9,712 nt of DNA. Origin: Nonlabens sp. (GTDB lineage: Bacteria > Bacteroidota > Bacteroidia > Flavobacteriales > Flavobacteriaceae). Below are positions 6,445 through 9,712 of the stretch, one piece after another. The position numbers and the translations under genes are program-made. Location: positions 1-9,712 of the forward strand of contig JANQTO010000479.1 in assembly GCA_030731685.1 (NCBI GenBank), in the 5' to 3' direction. Numbering within the stretch: the stretch's first letter is position 1; every line of letters starts with the position of its first letter. A model generated the notes under the pieces. That model saw only the letters and a program-made list of their open reading frames with translations. It did no database searches and had not been told where the DNA came from.

Positions 6445-8455
6445 GACCATTATATTTTCGAGCGAACCATTCAATACCCAAAAGCAACAGAATAATTCCC
6501 AATAGAATTTCCCAGTCTATAATACTAGAATAACGCACCGTTTCACGCTCAACAGATTGCAACAAATCGCTATTCATCAACTTTTTCTTTAAAGCATCTA
6601 ATTGTCCTGCGTAAAGTACGTTTTCTGGACCTACCAGTTGCTGCATAGATTGCGCGTTTGCGCTTACAAATTGGTTTTCTATGTCAAATTCAAGAACACT
6701 AAAGCTGCCACCACGAGATAAATTATCATTGTCTACCTTCACGGTAAAGCTATAATCACCGGCCGCAATATCACTCAAATCCACCGTGTATGTAGTGCCG
6801 TTGAGCACGAGTGGTCTTTTAAGCGATGCGCCTGTCGTTTTATTCTTGAGACTTATATTAAGAATTCCGTTGTCCTCAAACTCATAGTTCTTATCTAGAT
6901 ACTGCGCTTTTACGACAATTTTCTTATTGCTGTAGTAAAACGGTTCGTAGTCCAATTCTAGCCTATCGCGTTTTTTATTAGACGATAAATACTGAACCTG
7001 ACTGTTGACCAGATTATCGAAATTTTCAAAATTCTGGCTGTCCTGATAGCTTTGCGTGCGCCATCTCCAAAGACCACTTGCAAGCGTAACAGCATGTCGC
7101 TGTTCACCTTGCTCATACGTAAACCACAACGGTTGGTTTGTTTCCACATTACCTATTTGTTTGAACATGAGCACTTCTAACGGCGTATTTGCTTTCACTT
7201 TCCCGAAAGGCACTTGTACTGGCGGGTAATCATTAAACTTAAATTCATCAACGTTAAACGTTGCATAGCTACCATTTATAAGTGGCTGTGCGTCGTCATA
7301 TTCTGGGTCGTTTTCAATTTGAAAACCTTTGGTCTGACTGTTCAGAAAATTGAAATCGGTTGTAGTTCCTGTGATTACCCATGTATTTTTTCCTAGCTGT
7401 GATAGTTGCGTGTACGCTTTCGCGAAAGCGGAATTCACACCTACCATAATAACGAGATTATAATCATTCAAGTCCTTGCCATCACTGGTCTTTGCTAACT
7501 CGACTTTACGTTGTTGATTTGATTCAATGGCATTTTTAAGCGCAGCGATATCTGGATGAACGACATCGCTTAAAATCAAAATCTTGGTTTGTTGGTCTAT
7601 TACTTCTACCGCAAAATTGCGCGTGTTGTTAGAAACATTTTTTTCAGCATTCAAACTTGAAATGGTTGCGCGTAGTGACATAGTGCCTATACTCGTGCTC
7701 TTCAGATTTGCATTGATGGTAGCCGTGCGCTGCGTAGGACTGAAAGTGAGCCGTTGTTGATACAGCGTGCTGTTTCCCTGTTTAATGGTAAAGTCTTGGT
7801 TTACTGTCGCATCACCCTGGTAATTAACAAATATCTCTACTGGAAACTCATTATTCAAATACGTGTACCTATTCACATTAAGTTGCGAAATGCGCAAGTC
7901 TGGATATTGGGTAGTATCACCGTATATTAAGGGAAGTATGGTCGTTTTTGAGTCTACTTTGGCAAAGGTGTAGTTTGAACCACTCGTCTGATTGCCGTCT
8001 GTAAGAATAATGATTGCTTTATTACGGTCTTTATACAGTTCTTGGGGTTCTGATATGGCCTTCCCTAAGTCAGTTTCTAAACCTTTGTGTGTTGCTTTAT
8101 CATATGGCAAAACCTGCTCAGAAAAAGCAAAAGTTTTAATATCAAACTTATTTGTGAGTTCTCTATCATTGAGAATGGCATCCACATCTTGCTGTTGCTG
8201 AGAGGCCACGTTGAGGTAGGTCAACGATTTTGAATCGTCTACCATGAGAAGTAATTGTGGTTTTAAGGTTTCATAGGTTTTCTTATTAAATTTAGGACCT
8301 ATGAGCAAAACCAAAACACAAAAAACCGTTAGAAAACGTAAGAGCGCAAACCACGGTTTTTTAGTCTTAGATGTTGAACCGAAAATATAACCGTACTGGA
8401 ACAATGCCACCAGCGCCGCAACGATAGCCGCAAGAATAATCCACAATACAGTCAT
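6437..8455 (-). CDS. Membrane-anchored VWA-domain protein of unknown function
   Basis: A 672-residue protein with two N-terminal membrane helices (about 3-25 and 36-54) and one near the C-terminus (about 648-664), so most of it probably faces the periplasm. A von Willebrand A domain follows the second helix (about 65-185). Its metal site looks intact, with D73-x-S75-x-S77 in VDDSKS, T128 in GLETDLGKA and D153 in ILTDGNQTSG. Next come beta-sandwich-like stretches, then a region around 288-370 (KILILSDVVHPDIAALKNAI, LVIMVGVNS, TWVITGT) that resembles the class I glutamine-amidotransferase-like fold found in large bacterial VWA membrane proteins. No catalytic triad was recognised. The layout recalls BatA-like aerotolerance proteins, but there is no MoxR ATPase nearby. 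It starts 15 bp after fabG and is probably co-transcribed. A palindromic repeat encodes residues near 343-347 (AFAKA). Function is unknown. Confidence 0.85.
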   Translation of the reverse strand: MTVLWIILAAIVAALVALFQYGYIFGSTSKTKKPWFALLRFLTVFCVLVLLIGPKFNKKTYETLKPQLLLMVDDSKSLTYLNVASQQQQDVDAILNDRELTNKFDIKTFAFSEQVLPYDKATHKGLETDLGKAISEPQELYKDRNKAIIILTDGNQTSGSNYTFAKVDSKTTILPLIYGDTTQYPDLRISQLNVNRYTYLNNEFPVEIFVNYQGDATVNQDFTIKQGNSTLYQQRLTFSPTQRTATINANLKSTSIGTMSLRATISSLNAEKNVSNNTRNFAVEVIDQQTKILILSDVVHPDIAALKNAIESNQQRKVELAKTSDGKDLNDYNLVIMVGVNSAFAKAYTQLSQLGKNTWVITGTTTDFNFLNSQTKGFQIENDPEYDDAQPLINGSYATFNVDEFKFNDYPPVQVPFGKVKANTPLEVLMFKQIGNVETNQPLWFTYEQGEQRHAVTLASGLWRWRTQSYQDSQNFENFDNLVNSQVQYLSSNKKRDRLELDYEPFYYSNKKIVVKAQYLDKNYEFEDNGILNISLKNKTTGASLKRPLVLNGTTYTVDLSDIAAGDYSFTVKVDNDNLSRGGSFSVLEFDIENQFVSANAQSMQQLVGPENVLYAGQLDALKKKLMNSDLLQSVERETVRYSSIIDWEILLGIILLLLGIEWFARKYNGLI
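7415..7430. repeat. 16-bp perfect palindrome, copy 2 (inside the VWA gene)
   Basis: CGCTTTCGCGAAAGCG, identical to the copy at 1108-1123 and also preceded by A. Here it is in frame within the VWA gene, read on the minus strand as part of NSAFAKAY, between the strand VIMVGVN and the segment TQLSQLGKN. It adds no frameshift or stop. The residues lie at a point that could be a surface loop or helix start in the amidotransferase-like region. Confidence 0.7.
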
Positions 8456-8470
8456 ACTACATTTTAATTA

Positions 8471-9217
8471 TTAGGTAAGCATGCCGCCATCTACGTGCAG
8501 GGTCTGCCCTGTTACATAAGCACTTAACTCACTACCTAGAAACACGCATACATTTGCAACATCTTGTGGTGTACCACCGCGTTTGAGCGGTATACCATCA
8601 CGCCAGCCCTGAACGACATCTGGGTTGAGTGCTCCTGTCATTTCGGTCTCTATAAAACCTGGTGCAACGGCGTTACAACGTATATTTCTAGAACCTAGTT
8701 CTAGCGCAACAGATTTTGTAAAACCTATGATACCTGCTTTACTTGCAGCGTAGTTTGTTTGTCCAGCGTTACCCTTTACTCCTACAACACTACTCATGTT
8801 TATAATACTTCCATGACGTTGTTTAAGCATGGTGCGCTGTACAGCTTTAGTCATATTAAAAACAGACTTAAGGTTGACCTCAATAACTTTATCAAAATCT
8901 TCCTCGCTTATGCGCATTAAAAGGTTGTCCTTAGTGATTCCAGCGTTATTTATAAGAATGTCAACCGTGCCAAAATCGGCTACGACCGCATCTACAAATT
9001 CCTGAGACTCGCTAAAAGATGCTGCGTTGCTTTTGTAGGCTTTGGCTTTAACGCCTTTTGCAGTTAATTCTTTTTCAAGTTCCAGCGCTGGTGCCTCAGA
9101 ACTACTATAGGAAAAAGCAACGTGTGCACCGTGGTCTGCAAAGACCTGTGCGATACCACTACCTATTCCTCTACTCGCTCCAGTAATTATAGCAACCTTA
9201 CCTTCTAATAATTTCAT
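8471..9217 (-). CDS. fabG: 3-oxoacyl-[acyl-carrier-protein] reductase FabG
   Basis: A 248-residue classical short-chain dehydrogenase of the usual FabG length. It would catalyse the NADPH-dependent reduction of 3-oxoacyl-ACP in fatty-acid elongation in the cytosol. The cofactor-binding motif TGASRGIG is at 12-19 and NNAG at 90-93. The catalytic tetrad is complete: N115, S143, Y156 and K160 (YAASK). The C-terminal part has the family text VAPGFIETEM and ends in TGQTLHVDGGM. It begins 1 bp after the stop of the upstream hypothetical gene (TAGTATG) and is followed after 15 bp by the VWA gene, so the three look like one transcript. Other fab genes are not in the window. Related SDR reductases share these motifs, but the overall match to FabG is strong. 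Confidence 0.93.
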   Translation of the reverse strand: MKLLEGKVAIITGASRGIGSGIAQVFADHGAHVAFSYSSSEAPALELEKELTAKGVKAKAYKSNAASFSESQEFVDAVVADFGTVDILINNAGITKDNLLMRISEEDFDKVIEVNLKSVFNMTKAVQRTMLKQRHGSIINMSSVVGVKGNAGQTNYAASKAGIIGFTKSVALELGSRNIRCNAVAPGFIETEMTGALNPDVVQGWRDGIPLKRGGTPQDVANVCVFLGSELSAYVTGQTLHVDGGMLT

Positions 9218-9218
9218 A

Positions 9219-9712
9219 CTAATTTAATTTATCACGGAACTCTTGTAAAAGCACGCCTTCTTTTTCAAACCACTCTGGTAACGCCATATACTTTGTACGA
9301 GAACCTTTAATGGCATAATTGTCTATTTTTTGTTCTTTCGAACGTAAATTGAATGCACTGGCGATAACCGTTTTCTTAATGTTTTCAAATTTTGTGATAT
9401 CTAAATTCTTGATAGCTATCGCTTGATTTGTCATATCGTCGTAGGTTAAAGGCGTTTGCGTAGCCTTGAGCCTGCTCAGGATAAAATTAGGCCAGAATGA
9501 CTTACGTCCTCTTTTCTTTTTACGGGTAGATGTGCTTTTGCTTTTAGCAGGTTTATCGCTAGATTTAGAGTAACTAGCATTGCTAGAGACACTACTTTCC
9601 TCGCTACTATCTACGTGAACTCCATCAAGTTCAGCAAGAACTTGTCTAAGTTCACGCACTTTTTGCAGCGCAGCTGCAAGTTCTGTTTGATAATGTGCTT
9701 TTACGATGCTCG
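9219..9712 (-). CDS. Hypothetical protein with coiled N-terminus and possible winged-helix domain (5' partial)
   Basis: The reading frame is open to the right edge of the window, so the true start lies outside. The GTG at 9659 is only an internal Val: upstream codons continue in frame as SIVKAHYQTELAAALQKVRELRQ, a plausible helix or coiled coil. A low-complexity Ser/Lys/Asp-rich linker follows, then a very basic patch RKKKRGRK. The C-terminal 90 or so residues are compact: WPNFILSRLKATQTPLTYDD, then AFNLRSKEQKI and YMALPEWFEKEG. They have the look of a small winged-helix domain (helix, helix, then a wing near NYAIKGSRTKYMAL). I do not recognise a named family. The basic patch and wHTH-like part would suit DNA or RNA binding, which is inference only. 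Its stop is 1 bp from the fabG start, so the two are likely co-translated. Confidence 0.75.
   Translation of the reverse strand, partial: SIVKAHYQTELAAALQKVRELRQVLAELDGVHVDSSEESSVSSNASYSKSSDKPAKSKSTSTRKKKRGRKSFWPNFILSRLKATQTPLTYDDMTNQAIAIKNLDITKFENIKKTVIASAFNLRSKEQKIDNYAIKGSRTKYMALPEWFEKEGVLLQEFRDKLN

Noticed and set aside
9657..9659. GTG as the start codon of the hypothetical gene before fabG
   Set aside because: The same frame stays open to the window edge with plausible helical sequence (AHYQTELAAALQKVRELRQ), so the gene is better read as 5'-truncated by the window.
1..9712. CRISPR arrays, insertion sequences, tRNA genes and attachment sites
   Set aside because: No regularly spaced direct repeats, transposase or integrase reading frames, or cloverleaf-like segments were seen on either strand.

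Overview
The window looks like an ordinary chromosomal segment of a marine-type Bacteroidetes bacterium, most likely Flavobacteriaceae. The grounds are AT-rich coding sequence, matches to the Bacteroidetes promoter element TAnnTTTG, few Shine-Dalgarno sites, and the style of the TonB-dependent receptor and substrate-binding lipoprotein. No mobile element, CRISPR array, tRNA or rRNA gene was seen.

Layout. (1) Positions 2-999, plus strand: the 3' end of a NarX/DesK-type sensor histidine kinase overlaps by 4 bp a NarL/LuxR-type response regulator. (2) Positions 1000-1198: a short intergenic region with a small inverted repeat and a perfect 16-bp palindrome. (3) Positions 1199-6444: a vitamin B12 uptake locus. 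A BtuB-like outer-membrane receptor on the minus strand has a cobalamin riboswitch in its leader. Diverging from it on the plus strand is a tightly packed operon of a BtuF-like lipoprotein, a BtuC-like permease and a BtuD-like ATPase. The 379-bp divergent region holds the riboswitch, several hairpins and candidate promoters for both directions. (4) Positions 6437-9712, minus strand: a co-directional cluster of a wHTH-like hypothetical protein (cut by the window edge), the 3-oxoacyl-ACP reductase FabG and a membrane-anchored VWA-domain protein. The last of these overlaps the end of btuD tail to tail by 8 bp.

How it works together. BtuB would bring corrinoid across the outer membrane using TonB energy, BtuF would bind it in the periplasm, and BtuCD would pump it inward. 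The riboswitch lies only on the btuB transcript, so cobalamin feedback appears to act directly on the receptor. The btuFCD operon seems to have its own promoter almost at the start codon. The two-component pair and the fabG/VWA cluster have no visible functional link to B12.

I found no clearly new biological system. The points most worth a second look are the repeated palindrome CGCTTTCGCGAAAGCG (one copy intergenic, one in frame in a gene), the expression platform behind the riboswitch, the divergent promoter with its inverted repeat, and the uncharacterised VWA and wHTH-like proteins beside fabG.
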